Both the position numbers and the translations under genes were made by a program. From positions 1-28,607 of the IMG/VR virus record IMGVR_UViG_3300030060_006069: a DNA stretch of 28,607 bases; one strand, given 5' to 3'. Shown in pieces: positions 8,421-18,500 of this stretch. The stretch comes from a virus. The notes under the pieces were generated by a model that ran no database searches, was not told where the DNA came from, and was given only the letters and a program-made list of their open reading frames with translations. Within the stretch, counting starts at the first letter, position 1. Every line of letters begins with the position of its first letter.

Positions 8421-9377
8421 ATGGCAAAAACAATAACATTTGGCCAATCAGATGCATCACATGCAGGCCTTGAGGGTGATCTAAGACTATCAGCAATGAT
8501 CAGCCAAGAAATCAATCTTTTATTGCGAGACATCACCAATCTCAGAAACTCACCATATATCTCATATGCTGGCTCAGTCAATGGACTTGGATCAGATACA
8601 ATCAGAGTACGAAAGGCAGGTCTTGACGGGTTTGATATTTTTGAGACACCTACAAATGAGGCAGATGCTGCAACTACTCAAGATTTCACAGATGCCAAAG
8701 TTGACATAGCTGTTGCTAGATTGGCTTTGATGTACAAAATAACTGACATGGCATCAATGACTGGATTTGGCGGATCTGATATAGATCCTTTCCGATTGGC
8801 ACAATCAATGGCAGGATCTTATGAGGCAACATTTGCATCAAAGACTGCTGATGCAATTGATGATTTTACAAACATTGTTGGTGCTGCTGGAACTCAAATG
8901 TCAGTAGATGACTTTTTCAATGCAATTTTTCAACTTGAGAAGGCTGCAAGCAACAAAGGTGCAATTGCACCATTTGCAAGTATTTTGCATCCAGTTGCTT
9001 TGACTGAGTTGCAAGACAGTTTGAGAAATGAGACAGGAAATGCAATCTCATACATGTCTGCTACACAAGATATGTTGCAAGCAAAAGGGCCTGGTTATGT
9101 TGGCAACTTGCTTGGTGTAGATGTTTACAAATCATCTTATATCAACAATGCTGGTGGTGCTCATTTATCTGCCATGTTTGGTGTTGGTGCTTTGGCTTAT
9201 GCTGATGGTGTCCCTGCATCTTTGCCTGGTGCTGCTCAATCATTGTCTCTTGGCAAAGTACTTGTTGAGATGGAGAGAGATGGTGCAAAGGCAATCACAT
9301 CAATTATTGGACATGCTTATCTTGGGCTTTCTGTTGTTGATGATGACAGAGGGGTTGTGATCAAGTCAACCACATAA
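8421..9377 (+). CDS. Major capsid protein (HK97 fold, predicted)
   Basis: 318 aa. The protein is Ala/Ser/Gly-rich with the expected length and position for an HK97-fold coat protein: it lies after scaffold and before the connector genes and has its own leader with AGAGGAT. The N-terminal arm (about 1-45) leads into a strand-rich stretch (SDTIRVRKAGLDGFDIFE), then a spine-helix-like region (SMAGSYEATFASKTADAIDDF, about 135-155) and a C-terminal A-domain-like region ending in SLGKVLVEMERDG. No N-terminal delta domain with protease site is visible, consistent with the separate scaffold. The call rests on layout and general character, not on a diagnostic motif. Confidence 0.82.
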   Translation: MAKTITFGQSDASHAGLEGDLRLSAMISQEINLLLRDITNLRNSPYISYAGSVNGLGSDTIRVRKAGLDGFDIFETPTNEADAATTQDFTDAKVDIAVARLALMYKITDMASMTGFGGSDIDPFRLAQSMAGSYEATFASKTADAIDDFTNIVGAAGTQMSVDDFFNAIFQLEKAASNKGAIAPFASILHPVALTELQDSLRNETGNAISYMSATQDMLQAKGPGYVGNLLGVDVYKSSYINNAGGAHLSAMFGVGALAYADGVPASLPGAAQSLSLGKVLVEMERDGAKAITSIIGHAYLGLSVVDDDRGVVIKSTT

Positions 9378-9515
9378 TCACACCACATTTGCAATTCAAA
9401 AAAAAGATTTACTTCTTTCTGTACTGGGGATTGGCTTTTTTCATGTCGGTTCCTGGTCATCCCTAGAACAGTTTTTATCTAGGAATCGACATACATATTT
9501 CAACTAGGAATCAAC
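9378..9515 (+). promoter_or_regulatory. Post-capsid spacer with hairpin and doubled ribosome binding site
   Basis: No ORF. CCTAGA (9462-9467) pairs with TCTAGG (9478-9483) to form a 6-bp hairpin. CTAGGAATCGACAT (9479-9492) is repeated with one mismatch as CTAGGAATCAACAT (9504-9517), 25 bases later; only the second ends in ATG. The first therefore looks like a decoy or relic translation start whose Shine-Dalgarno is partly sequestered in the hairpin. I see no clear terminator after the capsid gene. Confidence 0.4.
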
Positions 9516-10163
9516 ATGAAATTTGAACAATTAGCACAACCTTGGCAACAACAACAACAAGCATCAATTGTCATACCAACAAGATCAAACAATCGGTTTT
9601 TTTTCAAACATCACCCCAAAAATTGGGAATTACACTATTTTGATGTAGTCAATCCAAAAACAAAAAAGACATCTCAAAAACCTGTTTGGCTACCTGATCT
9701 ACAAACACATCATGAGACACCTGGTGTCAATGGCTCAAGAGGTTACAAAAACAATCCAGACTCAGGCATGGCAAGAGTGAGATTGGCTGACAAAGGTATC
9801 AAAGTGCTGCACCCAAGTGAGCATGATTATTTGCGCTCTTATCCTGCAAGAGGTGGCCAATATTGGGCAACAAAGTTTGCACACATTGAGTCTCTTGGTG
9901 GTGAGTTGGTTGTAACATTTGACAGAGATGCATTTGCAATGTGGAGATTGGAATTGATGCAACAAGCTGCTTTGCAGATACCACACAAGCAGTTTTTGCA
10001 AAGAAAGATGGCAGAGATACAAAGACGAATTGAGAGACATACAAGGTCTCAACATATACCAGAGATTGCTGCAAAGTTGAAAGGCCTCAAAGAGTTATTG
10101 ACAGATATGCAAACAGCATGTGATGACATTATCAAAAATGGGAAAAATCATTATGAGTTATGA
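9516..10163 (+). CDS. Head-tail region protein, unknown function
   Basis: 215 aa; not recognised. It starts with a glutamine-rich segment (QPWQQQQQ), continues with a basic, aromatic region (NNRFFFKHHPKNWELHYFDV) and a Pro/Gly-rich part that looks beta-structured, then a C-terminal helical region (about 150-205) rich in Lys, Arg and Gln. ATG 9516 follows AGGAATCAAC. It sits between the capsid gene and the connectors and overlaps the next ORF by 11 bases, so a virion or head-completion role is likely but not shown. Confidence 0.6.
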   Translation: MKFEQLAQPWQQQQQASIVIPTRSNNRFFFKHHPKNWELHYFDVVNPKTKKTSQKPVWLPDLQTHHETPGVNGSRGYKNNPDSGMARVRLADKGIKVLHPSEHDYLRSYPARGGQYWATKFAHIESLGGELVVTFDRDAFAMWRLELMQQAALQIPHKQFLQRKMAEIQRRIERHTRSQHIPEIAAKLKGLKELLTDMQTACDDIIKNGKNHYEL

Positions 10164-10302
10164 AAACGACAAAAAAGCATTTGACAGAACAGCAAAGAGA
10201 TTGATGGAATCATCCAAAAAATCAGGCAAAGATATCTCATTCCGAGATGCACAAAGCCAAGTGAGAAAACACATACAAAAATCAAATGCAAAGAAAAAAT
10301 AA
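10153..10302 (+). CDS. Small basic protein, unknown function
   Basis: 49 aa from ATG 10153, preceded by GGGAAAA and overlapping the upstream gene's end. The protein is highly charged and lysine-rich, ending in KSNAKKK, and would be mostly helical. Upstream in-frame ATGs (10120, 10138) lie inside the previous gene and have poorer sites. It could bind DNA or be a minor head component; the sequence does not decide. Confidence 0.55.
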   Translation: MSYENDKKAFDRTAKRLMESSKKSGKDISFRDAQSQVRKHIQKSNAKKK

Positions 10303-10380
10303 TTATCTTTACACAAAAACACTTATATCTTAACAAAAGCCATATATTTTAATATATCAAAATAAACTTTGGAGGTTAGC
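10303..10380 (+). promoter_or_regulatory. Candidate promoter and leader
   Basis: TTAACA (10330-10335), a 17-base spacer and TATATC (10353-10358) form a plausible sigma70 promoter in an A/T-rich gap. AAACACTTAT (10317-10326) matches a motif found in two other leaders. A strong GGAGG (10371-10375) precedes ATG 10381. By-eye call. Confidence 0.4.
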
Positions 10381-10713
10381 ATGGCATATAATTCGACACA
10401 AGCATTTAAGATTGGCAGACGCTTACAGCACAAAAATGGTGTTGATACTCGCACAATCAACTCATCAACATACACTGCAACGTATAAAGATGGATCATAT
10501 CAAATTGTTGATTGTACAGGTGTAAGTGCATCCTCTTTGGTTTTGCCATCTCCAAAAGATGGCTCATCATTTTGGATATCCAATATTGCAACATCTGCAC
10601 AATCTCTCAATGTAAATGATCACAATGGTGCAACAAAGAGCACATTGGCAGTTGGTGAGTCATGTCTTGCAGTTTGTGATGATAGTGCATGGTACATCAT
10701 AATCAAGGCATAA
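10381..10713 (+). CDS. Small beta-rich virion protein (decoration-like)
   Basis: 110 aa. ATG 10381 has GGAGG at five bases distance. Sequence such as SYQIVDCTGVSASSLVLPSP followed by SSFWISNIATSAQSLNVND and a C-terminal SAWYIIIKA suggests a compact beta domain, with a tryptophan-containing last strand, as in small phage surface and fibre-end domains. It has its own candidate promoter and very strong ribosome binding site, so it is probably made in quantity. This fits a capsid decoration protein but the role is inferred. Confidence 0.6.
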   Translation: MAYNSTQAFKIGRRLQHKNGVDTRTINSSTYTATYKDGSYQIVDCTGVSASSLVLPSPKDGSSFWISNIATSAQSLNVNDHNGATKSTLAVGESCLAVCDDSAWYIIIKA

Positions 10714-10716
10714 TAA

Positions 10717-11487
10717 ATGGCTACAGATACACCATACACAGCACGTGTGAGAGTTACTGAGTTACTGGAGAGAGGCAAAGCACAAAACACTGTGCTTGAA
10801 ATCTATCACAATGGTGCTCAAGTGATTCCTACATCAGCAACATACACTTTGCTCAAGCCAAGTGGTGGCATGGTCATCCAAGATGGTGCTTGCACTATTC
10901 TTGCAGATGGCTCTGTGCAATATGCTCACACATCAACACAGTTGGCAACAACATTGGTCTTGGGTGAGGGTTATGTGCAAGAGTACAATGTCACCATTGG
11001 TGGCACTGTGTTTTTGTTCAGACGTATGGCAGCAATTGTTTTGAGGCGTTTGTATCCTGTTATCACTGATGCTGATTTGGAGGAGGTATACACTGATCTT
11101 GCAAATCTGAGACCATCAACAATCACATCATATCAGCAATATCTTGATAGTGCTTGGTATACGATTTTGAGAAGGCTCAGGAATCAGGGCATGGGGTATG
11201 AGTATTTGGTAACATCACCAGAGTCATTTGCAGAGAGTCACAGACATCTGACATTGTATTTGATATTTCGTGATTTTCATAGTGGTATGTCACAAGGTGC
11301 TGGCTCTCGATATCTCGAATTGGCACAAGAGCACTACCGTTTGTATCAAGATGAGTATTCAATGATCAATTTCACTTATGATGAAGGTCATGAGGGTAAG
11401 CCTGATGATGCTGACAAACGCACTGGAGGCCAACCAGCAATCTATTTGAATAGACCAGGCCCGTATATGTATAGAAGGCGACGATAA
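10717..11487 (+). CDS. Head-tail connector / adaptor-like protein
   Basis: 256 aa. The N-terminal ~105 residues are beta-rich (TVLEIYHNGAQVIPTSATYT, EYNVTIGGTVFLFRRM). The middle, from ITDADLEEVYTDLANLRPST (about 115-135), looks like the helical adaptor region found in head-completion proteins. The C-terminus is basic and ends in four arginines. It lies between the capsid and tail-terminator genes and overlaps the next start by one base (ATAATGA), which fits the gp6-like adaptor position. The ribosome binding site is weak, so coupling to 10713 is likely. Confidence 0.6.
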   Translation: MATDTPYTARVRVTELLERGKAQNTVLEIYHNGAQVIPTSATYTLLKPSGGMVIQDGACTILADGSVQYAHTSTQLATTLVLGEGYVQEYNVTIGGTVFLFRRMAAIVLRRLYPVITDADLEEVYTDLANLRPSTITSYQQYLDSAWYTILRRLRNQGMGYEYLVTSPESFAESHRHLTLYLIFRDFHSGMSQGAGSRYLELAQEHYRLYQDEYSMINFTYDEGHEGKPDDADKRTGGQPAIYLNRPGPYMYRRRR

Positions 11488-11915
11488 TGAGTCAAACATT
11501 TGCTCAAGTACGGTCTTTGATATCTGCCAAAGTTGATGCACTGGCTGGCTTTAACTTGGTCAAAATGCCTCCTCAGTATTTTGGCAGAGTTGCAAACACA
11601 CTTGCACACAAAGGCTTTACTGTTGATGTACGTACCTCACAAGACTCAGGAGAGAGACAAAAAAGAACAGGCCCATATATGCAAAGCCTTGTGACAGTCT
11701 CATTCTCATATCGTTTGAGGCCAAAAGATATGTATCCAACAGATTATGATGCAGCACTTGATGCTGAGGGTGATATAATAAGGGCATGTTTAACTTCATA
11801 CAATACCGATATACAAGTGCGATATGTACGCTCAACTAGAGTAGTACAACAGAGCCTTGAATATGCAATACACAATATAGATTTTAATGTATTTCACACA
11901 CTACCAACAACTTAG
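11487..11915 (+). CDS. Neck / tail terminator-like protein
   Basis: 142 aa. It has the size and position (directly before the major tail protein) of the protein that caps the tail and joins it to the head. The sequence mixes an N-terminal helix (FAQVRSLISAKVDAL) with strands such as SLVTVSFSYRLRP and a C-terminal strand (YAIHNIDFNVFHTLP), a layout like tail terminators of the lambda gpU / gp17 type. No diagnostic motif is visible. Confidence 0.55.
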   Translation: MSQTFAQVRSLISAKVDALAGFNLVKMPPQYFGRVANTLAHKGFTVDVRTSQDSGERQKRTGPYMQSLVTVSFSYRLRPKDMYPTDYDAALDAEGDIIRACLTSYNTDIQVRYVRSTRVVQQSLEYAIHNIDFNVFHTLPTT

Positions 11916-11924
11916 GAGGCCAAC

Positions 11925-12419
11925 ATGGCATACTCAACAGCACCAAAAGTCAGACGTGATGGCGTTATCAAATTACGTGATGGCACTACACCAACACCAA
12001 TCTCATTAACTGTCGACTATGAGGAGGGCAATTTTTCCTTTGAGCAAACAAAATCAGATAGAACAATCATAAGAGACAGAGGCACAATCAAGTCTGTCAG
12101 ACGTGGTGACGATCAGCCAATTACAGGCTCATTCACAATCTATATGAGACAGTTTACATCATCAAGTGCTGGCTCTGTACTGGATTTCATCAACAAAACT
12201 GGCTCATATGCTGCAAATGTATCATCATCAAGTGCAGTCTCAACAGATGAGTATGCAATCAACATCATCTTTGAGGTTGATGGTGATGCTGTTGGTGATA
12301 GTGATGGAGACACATTGGCAACATTTGACACCTGTATCTGTACAGCATCATTCTCAGAAGGTGACCCAAACACAATCACAGTATCATTTGAGTGTTTTAA
12401 TGGTGTAGTATACTCATAA
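11925..12419 (+). CDS. Major tail protein
   Basis: 164 aa, predicted tail tube subunit. It starts at ATG 11925 after TTAGGAGGCCAAC, one of the strongest ribosome binding sites here, as expected for an abundant protein. Repeated beta segments (DYEEGNFSFEQ, DQPITGSFTIYMRQF, NTITVSFECFNGVVYS) and a final strand are typical of siphovirus tube proteins. It lies immediately before the frameshifted chaperone pair and the tape measure, the conserved order of the tail module. Confidence 0.75.
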   Translation: MAYSTAPKVRRDGVIKLRDGTTPTPISLTVDYEEGNFSFEQTKSDRTIIRDRGTIKSVRRGDDQPITGSFTIYMRQFTSSSAGSVLDFINKTGSYAANVSSSSAVSTDEYAINIIFEVDGDAVGDSDGDTLATFDTCICTASFSEGDPNTITVSFECFNGVVYS

Positions 12420-12443
12420 TCAATAACAAATTTAGGAATCGAC

Positions 12444-12791
12444 ATGACTATAAATGAGCAAAAACCACAACAGCCAAGATCATTGGCAATCTGTATGCAA
12501 TTTACTGCACTGTGGGCAGGTGATTTGGATCGTGCTGCACTGGTGCAGTTGTGTGCAGGTGCAATTGGTGTCTGTTATAACAATGAAAAACTACCACATT
12601 ACAGACCATCACAAGGCAAGCCTCTTGATTATGGTTTTGCATGTCTTGAGACATTGCTTGCCAATCATTGGCCACCATCATTGATATATAACAAAGGCAC
12701 AGAATGTTTGAGCGTGTTGGCCAGTGCTTTGCCAAGTGAGCAAGATGTTGAGAGTGCTGCAAATTTTTCCAAACCTCAAAAGGAGGATTAG
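12444..12791 (+). CDS. Tail assembly chaperone, short form
   Basis: 115 aa, equivalent by position to lambda gpG. The region is helical (DLDRAALVQLCAGAIGVCY). The gene contains the slippery heptamer A AAT TTT at 12761-12767 in the correct frame near its 3' end, and stops at TAG 12789-12791. ATG 12444 follows TTAGGAATCGAC. Such chaperones coat the tape measure during tail assembly and are not found in the virion. Confidence 0.75.
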   Translation: MTINEQKPQQPRSLAICMQFTALWAGDLDRAALVQLCAGAIGVCYNNEKLPHYRPSQGKPLDYGFACLETLLANHWPPSLIYNKGTECLSVLASALPSEQDVESAANFSKPQKED

Positions 12792-13021
12792 AATATCTAG
12801 GCATCAAAATCTCTCATTATTGGAATCAAACACCATTTTGGTTTGCATCATTAGACACACACACACAAGCATTGTTGATTGCTCACTGGAGATTGGAACA
12901 TAACACACCAAAGCAAAACAAAGACTTGAGAGCAAAGGCCCAAACCAAACAACTCAAACAGATGCAAGATGATATGATGATGAGAGAGGCATACTATGAC
13001 ACAAACAAAAATCAAAGTTAG
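12444..13021 (+). CDS. Tail assembly chaperone, -1 frameshift fusion (G-T type)
   Basis: The minus-one frame is open from the slippery site to TAG 13019-13021 and has no good start codon of its own. A -1 shift at A AAT TTT (12761-12767) gives the short form's first ~108 residues followed by about 84 more, beginning FQTSKGGLEYLGIKISHYW. The sequence 'EYLG...HYWNQTP' followed by a charged C-terminal helix is the normal look of the downstream chaperone domain. It overlaps the next gene's start (12996). The fusion product is thus about 191 aa. Confidence 0.8.
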
Positions 13022-13577
13022 ATCAGGCAATGCAACAGTTGAGATGGATGCAGCTGCAACAAAGATATTTACAGAAATTATCAAACATGCAGCACCACAG
13101 ACAATCAGAGTTTTGACAGATGTTGTTGAAGAGATTTATGATGATGCTCACAGAGTTTGGCCAGTTAGACAACCAAAGAGTGTCAAAGACCTGACAGAAG
13201 AGGGCAAAGTCAGAGTAACAGCCAACAACATTGCAAAGACAGATGGAGACTACAACAGAAAGAGAGCATTTGCAGCAGCATACCACATGCAAGATTTGGG
13301 TATTCTCAAAGTGCCTGAGTACAAAGTAACATCCAAAGGCTCAAAAAATAAGTTGTACACAGAATTAACAATTCAAGGTGATGATATTTTTGCCAAAGTT
13401 GGTAACTCTGCACCATATGCATGGGCAATCAAAGTTGGTGAAAATACAGATTTGCCATATGCACTGGGTGCAAGAGTCAGCAATGAGTTGCTTTGGAAAC
13501 CTGCAAAGAGAAAGACAGACAGAGTTGTTGAGATTTTGGCTGATGAGTTGGCTGATGATATAAAGAGGGCAAAATAA
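12996..13577 (+). CDS. HK97 gp10-like tail/neck component
   Basis: 193 aa. The pattern of an N-terminal helix, a central VWPVRQPKSVKDLTEEGKV segment, YAWAIKVGENTDLPYALG and a basic C-terminal helix (VVEILADELADDIKRAK) resembles the HK97-gp10-type proteins, which are associated with head-tail joining and tail completion. Unusually it lies between the chaperones and the tape measure. Start ATG 12996 overlaps the frameshifted chaperone by 26 bases. The stop overlaps the tape measure start by one base. Confidence 0.55.
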   Translation: MTQTKIKVRSGNATVEMDAAATKIFTEIIKHAAPQTIRVLTDVVEEIYDDAHRVWPVRQPKSVKDLTEEGKVRVTANNIAKTDGDYNRKRAFAAAYHMQDLGILKVPEYKVTSKGSKNKLYTELTIQGDDIFAKVGNSAPYAWAIKVGENTDLPYALGARVSNELLWKPAKRKTDRVVEILADELADDIKRAK

Positions 13578-15553
13578 TGGCAGATGTAAACAAGAGTATT
13601 GAAATATCATACAAAGCGGATCTCAAGCAGTTGCTTGCAAATCTCAAACAGATGCCTGGCATGACTGAGAAACAAGCAAAAGAGATGGTGTCAGGTCTAC
13701 AAAAACAACTGAGACAAGCAGAGAAGGCTGCAAAAAATGCAGGAAAAACAACAGAGAAATCAATGCAAAGGATTGCACACAGTGCAGCGAGAGCAGAGGA
13801 TTCTCTTGATGAGTTGCATGGCTCAGCAGGTGATGTTGGCTCAGTGATGAGTGCCATTGCAGGTGCTGTTGGTTTGGTCAATCCTGAGTTAGAAGATATG
13901 GCAACAGCTGCTGCTGATAGTGTTGGAGGTTTGGAGAGCCTGGTTGGTGTTGGTAAATTTCTCAACCCAGCATTTGCAGCATTTGCAGTGTTGGCAGCAG
14001 GTGCAGCATTTGCTGTCTCATCATATGTTGCAGAGCAAGAGAAGGCAGCACAAGCGGCTGAGGATTTGGCAAAAGAGCAAGAGAAATTAAACAAGCAATT
14101 AGAAGAATATAAGAAGGTGCAAGCCGATTCCATCTCTACACTTGGCCAATTCACTGCTGAGTTAAACATGGCACAGGCTGAGGTTTTGATGCTATCAGGT
14201 GAAATATCCAAAGCAGACTTTGAGAGTATGCAAAGAGATATTGAGGCCAACAAGATTGCTGAGAGATTGAAAAAAACAGCACAAGACAGAGTTGATGCAT
14301 TGAGAGGAGAGCAACAAATCAAGGCTCGAAATCTTCAAATGAGCAAAGATGAGTTGAGAGATATGATTGAGAATAGAGCAGGCTCAGAGGGTTTGACAGC
14401 AGAGATGGCAAAGAGGGCTGCAAAGAGAAAAGAAATTGCACAACTCGAATCAGAGTTAGAGCAGTTTGCTGGTAAACGAAAAATATTAGAGGATGAGATC
14501 AATATTGATTATGATGAGCAGGCATCAAAGTTGTTGGCATTGAGACAGCAAAGCAAAGACTTGCAAGCACAACAATCAGAGAGCAAAAAAACATTGACCA
14601 GCATCAATGATGGTGAAAAGCAAAGACTTGATTTGCTGAAACAACAAGAGGCTGTTTTTGATTCCATCAATGCTGCTCTCAAGCAAAGCCAAAACAACCA
14701 GGACAAAGCAAAAACTGAGTTGCTTGATTTGATAGCACAACAAGACAGCAAAGAGGCAGAAATACAAAGGAAGTTTGAGAAACAAAATGAGTCTATTGAT
14801 GCACAAATCAGAGCAGCAAAAAACAGATTGATGATTGCAGAATTGCAAGCAGAGACAGATGAGCAAATTGTTGCAAGTCAGGAATTGGCCAAAGCAACTA
14901 TTGCTGAGATTGAGACATTGGAATTTTTGAGACATGAGAAACGTGTGCAAATGGAGACTGATCTTGCAGCATTGAAAGAGACCAATGCACAGAAAGAGGC
15001 AGAGACCAAAAAGAAATTGCACCAGGATGAATTGAGAGATGTGCAATCAATTATGAATTCTCAAATGGATTTGACCAACACACTTGCAGAGTTGAATGAC
15101 AAAAAGGGCATGGCAGCACGTGCACAAGCACACAGATTGTTTAGAGTCAATCAAGCAGCTGCATTGGCCAACATTGGCTTTGCCATTGCAGAGGGTTTGG
15201 CAGAGGCTGCTGGTCAGCCAATCAGAACAGCAGCAGTGATTGCAGCAGGTGTTGCATCAACTGCCAAAGTGCTTGCTCAAAAGCCTCCAACTGCTGACAT
15301 GGGTATGATTGGAAACAATGACCCATTGAGACCTGATGAGACAACAACAAGAGTGTTGAGGGGTGAGGCAGTGATTGACAGAGCAACTGTTAACAGGCTT
15401 GGTGGTGCACCAGGTGTCAGAGCATTGCAAGAGGGTGGCAATGCTGGTGGTGGTGTTGTAGTTGTGCAGCCTTTCAAACATTTTGACAGATTCATAAAGC
15501 AAGCACAGCAATCAGGTGCTATATTTAGACAAACAAAACCAGTGAGTTATTGA
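13577..15553 (+). CDS. Tape measure protein
   Basis: 658 aa. The protein sets tail length and is probably ejected during infection; at roughly 0.15 nm per residue this would give a tail near 100 nm. Evidence: position after the chaperones, long Lys/Glu/Gln-rich coiled coil (about 155-520), a hydrophobic segment at 131-149 (PAFAAFAVLAAGAAFAVSS), a second apolar region near 535-575 and the C-terminal TRVLRGEAVIDRATVNRLGG, commonly seen at the end of siphovirus tape measures. No peptidase or lysozyme domain is visible. Stop overlaps next start (TGATG). Confidence 0.9.
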   Translation: MADVNKSIEISYKADLKQLLANLKQMPGMTEKQAKEMVSGLQKQLRQAEKAAKNAGKTTEKSMQRIAHSAARAEDSLDELHGSAGDVGSVMSAIAGAVGLVNPELEDMATAAADSVGGLESLVGVGKFLNPAFAAFAVLAAGAAFAVSSYVAEQEKAAQAAEDLAKEQEKLNKQLEEYKKVQADSISTLGQFTAELNMAQAEVLMLSGEISKADFESMQRDIEANKIAERLKKTAQDRVDALRGEQQIKARNLQMSKDELRDMIENRAGSEGLTAEMAKRAAKRKEIAQLESELEQFAGKRKILEDEINIDYDEQASKLLALRQQSKDLQAQQSESKKTLTSINDGEKQRLDLLKQQEAVFDSINAALKQSQNNQDKAKTELLDLIAQQDSKEAEIQRKFEKQNESIDAQIRAAKNRLMIAELQAETDEQIVASQELAKATIAEIETLEFLRHEKRVQMETDLAALKETNAQKEAETKKKLHQDELRDVQSIMNSQMDLTNTLAELNDKKGMAARAQAHRLFRVNQAAALANIGFAIAEGLAEAAGQPIRTAAVIAAGVASTAKVLAQKPPTADMGMIGNNDPLRPDETTTRVLRGEAVIDRATVNRLGGAPGVRALQEGGNAGGGVVVVQPFKHFDRFIKQAQQSGAIFRQTKPVSY

Positions 15554-18500
15554 TGAGCACAGAAAACACACCAAACAATATCAGAGGTTTTGTCATACCG
15601 CATGACATTGATCAAACAAATATCAATATGACTGACTCAACATTCACACAGTCAGGCAATCGAGCAGGTGACCCAATACCACAACAGGCATCAGCATTGG
15701 TGTTGAGAGCAACTGGAGAGCAAACAGCAGGCAGTGATTTGCAAATCAGAACAAACAAATCAGGTCATGCAGGTGCAAAAGGTGAGTTTGTTTGGATTGA
15801 CAATACAGTATCATCAGAGCCTTTTGGCAGAGACATACCAGCACATATCACAGGTTATGATGTTGCTGATTTTGGCACAAGTACATCATCTTATAAGTAT
15901 CCAAACTCTATTGCATTGGATGATGGCACTTTGTATGTTGTTGTATATGCCAAAGAGGCTGCATGGCTCACACCAAGAATCTATGCTTATCATAGGTCAG
16001 AGGATACTGACACATACACAGCAATCAATATATATGCATATCCAACAACACCATCTCAGACAATGAGAGCAACAACTTGCAAACTGCCAAATGGCAATCT
16101 GTTATTGATGTTTACTGTGGATGACAATCAGATTGGTTTGGCTGACCCAAGACTTAATTTGAGAAGTTATATTAGCAAAGATGATGGTGCAACGTGGTCA
16201 TTGTTGAGTGATCGTGTCATTGATACCAGCATCACACTTGGCACAACTGGTGCAACATATCAAGTCAAAGGCATCAAGGTTGCAGCAGTTGCTGGGCAGG
16301 TGATGTTGTTGGTTGAGACATTTTACAACACATCTGGTGGCTCTACCTTCCAAAATCGACTTTGGCAATTTGCATCAGTTGATGGAGGGGCAACATTCAC
16401 GAGAGTCACAACAAGCAATGATTTTGCAAATGGTTTTTATCGTGTCAGTTTGGCAGTACGCAAAAATAGTTTTGTAGTCTCCTACATAGCAACAGTCAAT
16501 GAGTCTCACTATATTGAAATACCTCATGCATTTTATTCCATACAAAGTGCAAGAACATCCAGTTTGTTTGTAGATCAAACGCTCACATCAAATGTTGCAT
16601 CAGGCACAGCAAATGCATTGGCAGATGGTGAGATGACCATGTGCATAGATGACAATGACAATATATTTGTGTATTACAAATTATATGGTGCATCCAATCC
16701 AACAATGGTGGCAAGATACAGCACAGATGGTCTCACATTCAATTTTTTTGGCAACAATATTGCTCAATCATATTGGTATGCAATCAATGACACATCAGGC
16801 ACTGTTGAGATGCCAAAAGAGATCAATGCAATTGCTGTCACTGGACGTGTTGCAATTGCTCACAACTATCACACTGCTCTCACATCAGATGAGACACTTG
16901 CAGTCATCTTTTTGGGCGGTTATAGCACACTGACAATGCCATATTTGGACTCATCACCAAACACATACAAAAAAGCAAAATGGTCATCAACATATGTGCC
17001 TTACAATGAGCCAAGCACTATGTCAGCATTTTCCATTGATGGCACTGGCTCAGATAGCATCTCAACTGGCAGATTGTATGTAAACACAACAGCAGCAACA
17101 TACAGATTGTATAAGCAATCATTCACAACAGATATGAGTGAGGGTGTAATAATCAGATTCAGATTTGATGTGAGTTTTGGAGGCACAACCACAGGAGATG
17201 GCAGAATTGTTGACATTATTTTAGGTGATGGTGCTCAGGAATACCATGCACGTTTGAGAATTGGCACAGCATCAATGCAACTCTATGATGTACATGGCAC
17301 AAGCAACATTGGCAGCACAATGGCAATCTCAGGTGTGACAGAAGTGATCATGGCTGTTGCCAATAATGATGTGCAGGTTTGGTTTTTTAATGCTGCAACA
17401 GTATTCAACAGACGATACACACCAGGTGCATCATCAACAACATTAACAAATGGAGGTGCAGGCATCACAGGTGCTGATATCATCTTTGGGCATGGCAATG
17501 TTGGTGCAACAGTCAGAACATATTGGCATGAGTTTCATGTTGGTGTAGATGTGCAAACAGGTGAGCAGATGGCATTGGCTGCACCTGATTTGAGTGCTAT
17601 GTTGTATCCTCCATCAGGTCAATATATATATGTTGCTGATGGTGTGAGAATCACCACAGCAGATGGGCCAGCCATCATCAATGATGAGTACAACATAAAG
17701 ACAAGATACACATTTGGCATTGATAAAGTGTTTTATTCCAATCATCCAAGCACAAAAACTGGATGGAGATCAGCCAGTGTTGCATCTGGTGCAATACCTG
17801 CTCAGGAGATTGTATTTGATACTCTCAAAGATATGCAAGGCTCACCATTTGCAAACTATGCAGGCATTGCAATACATATGCAAGGTCTCAATGCTGGTCA
17901 ATTCAAGATATACAGCAAAGAGGGTGCAGGTGCATACACATTGAGAGCAACTGTTGATACTCGGATACAATTCTTTTACAATGCACAATCAAATGCTTTG
18001 ATTGTCTCAGAGTTCACACAAAATGGCACATACATCAATTTTAATGAGTGTGCAGGTTGGTCAATCGAGATCAAAGATGATGCAGCACCAGCAACAACAT
18101 ACACAAAAGTAGTCACAAACACAGAAGGTGCATTAACTAGAGATGGCACAAGGATACCAAAAACACCTGTATTCTATGTTGAGGATACATTCAGTAATAC
18201 AGACCCAGACACATCTGACCAGTTTGCAAGATTGATACCTCCAAACATCACCATTGTCATTAATATGACTGGTGCACCAACATACGACAAAATCAAGATT
18301 GAGTTTGTGAGTGCAGAGAATAAAGATAAATACTTTTCATGTAGTCATCTCAGCATTGGGCCTGTTGTTATTCCTGGTCAGCAATATGGCAGAGGCAGAA
18401 CAATATCAAGAGACTCAGGCACAGTGAGTGAGGAATTGTTGAGCGGTGCAATATACAGCAGGAATCTCAGAGATTCCAAACGTACTCTCAGAGTGAGTTG

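Noticed and set aside
12781-12787. Internal ribosome binding site AGGAGGA for a separate downstream chaperone
   Set aside because: No ATG, GTG or TTG follows within range in the -1 frame, so frameshifting at A AAT TTT is the better explanation.
13477-14322. 281-aa open frame on the minus strand opposite the tape measure gene
   Set aside because: Translation is low-complexity Ser/Ala/Cys-rich sequence, a mirror of the coiled-coil codon bias. The plus strand has a clear tape measure. No ribosome binding site or promoter was evident.
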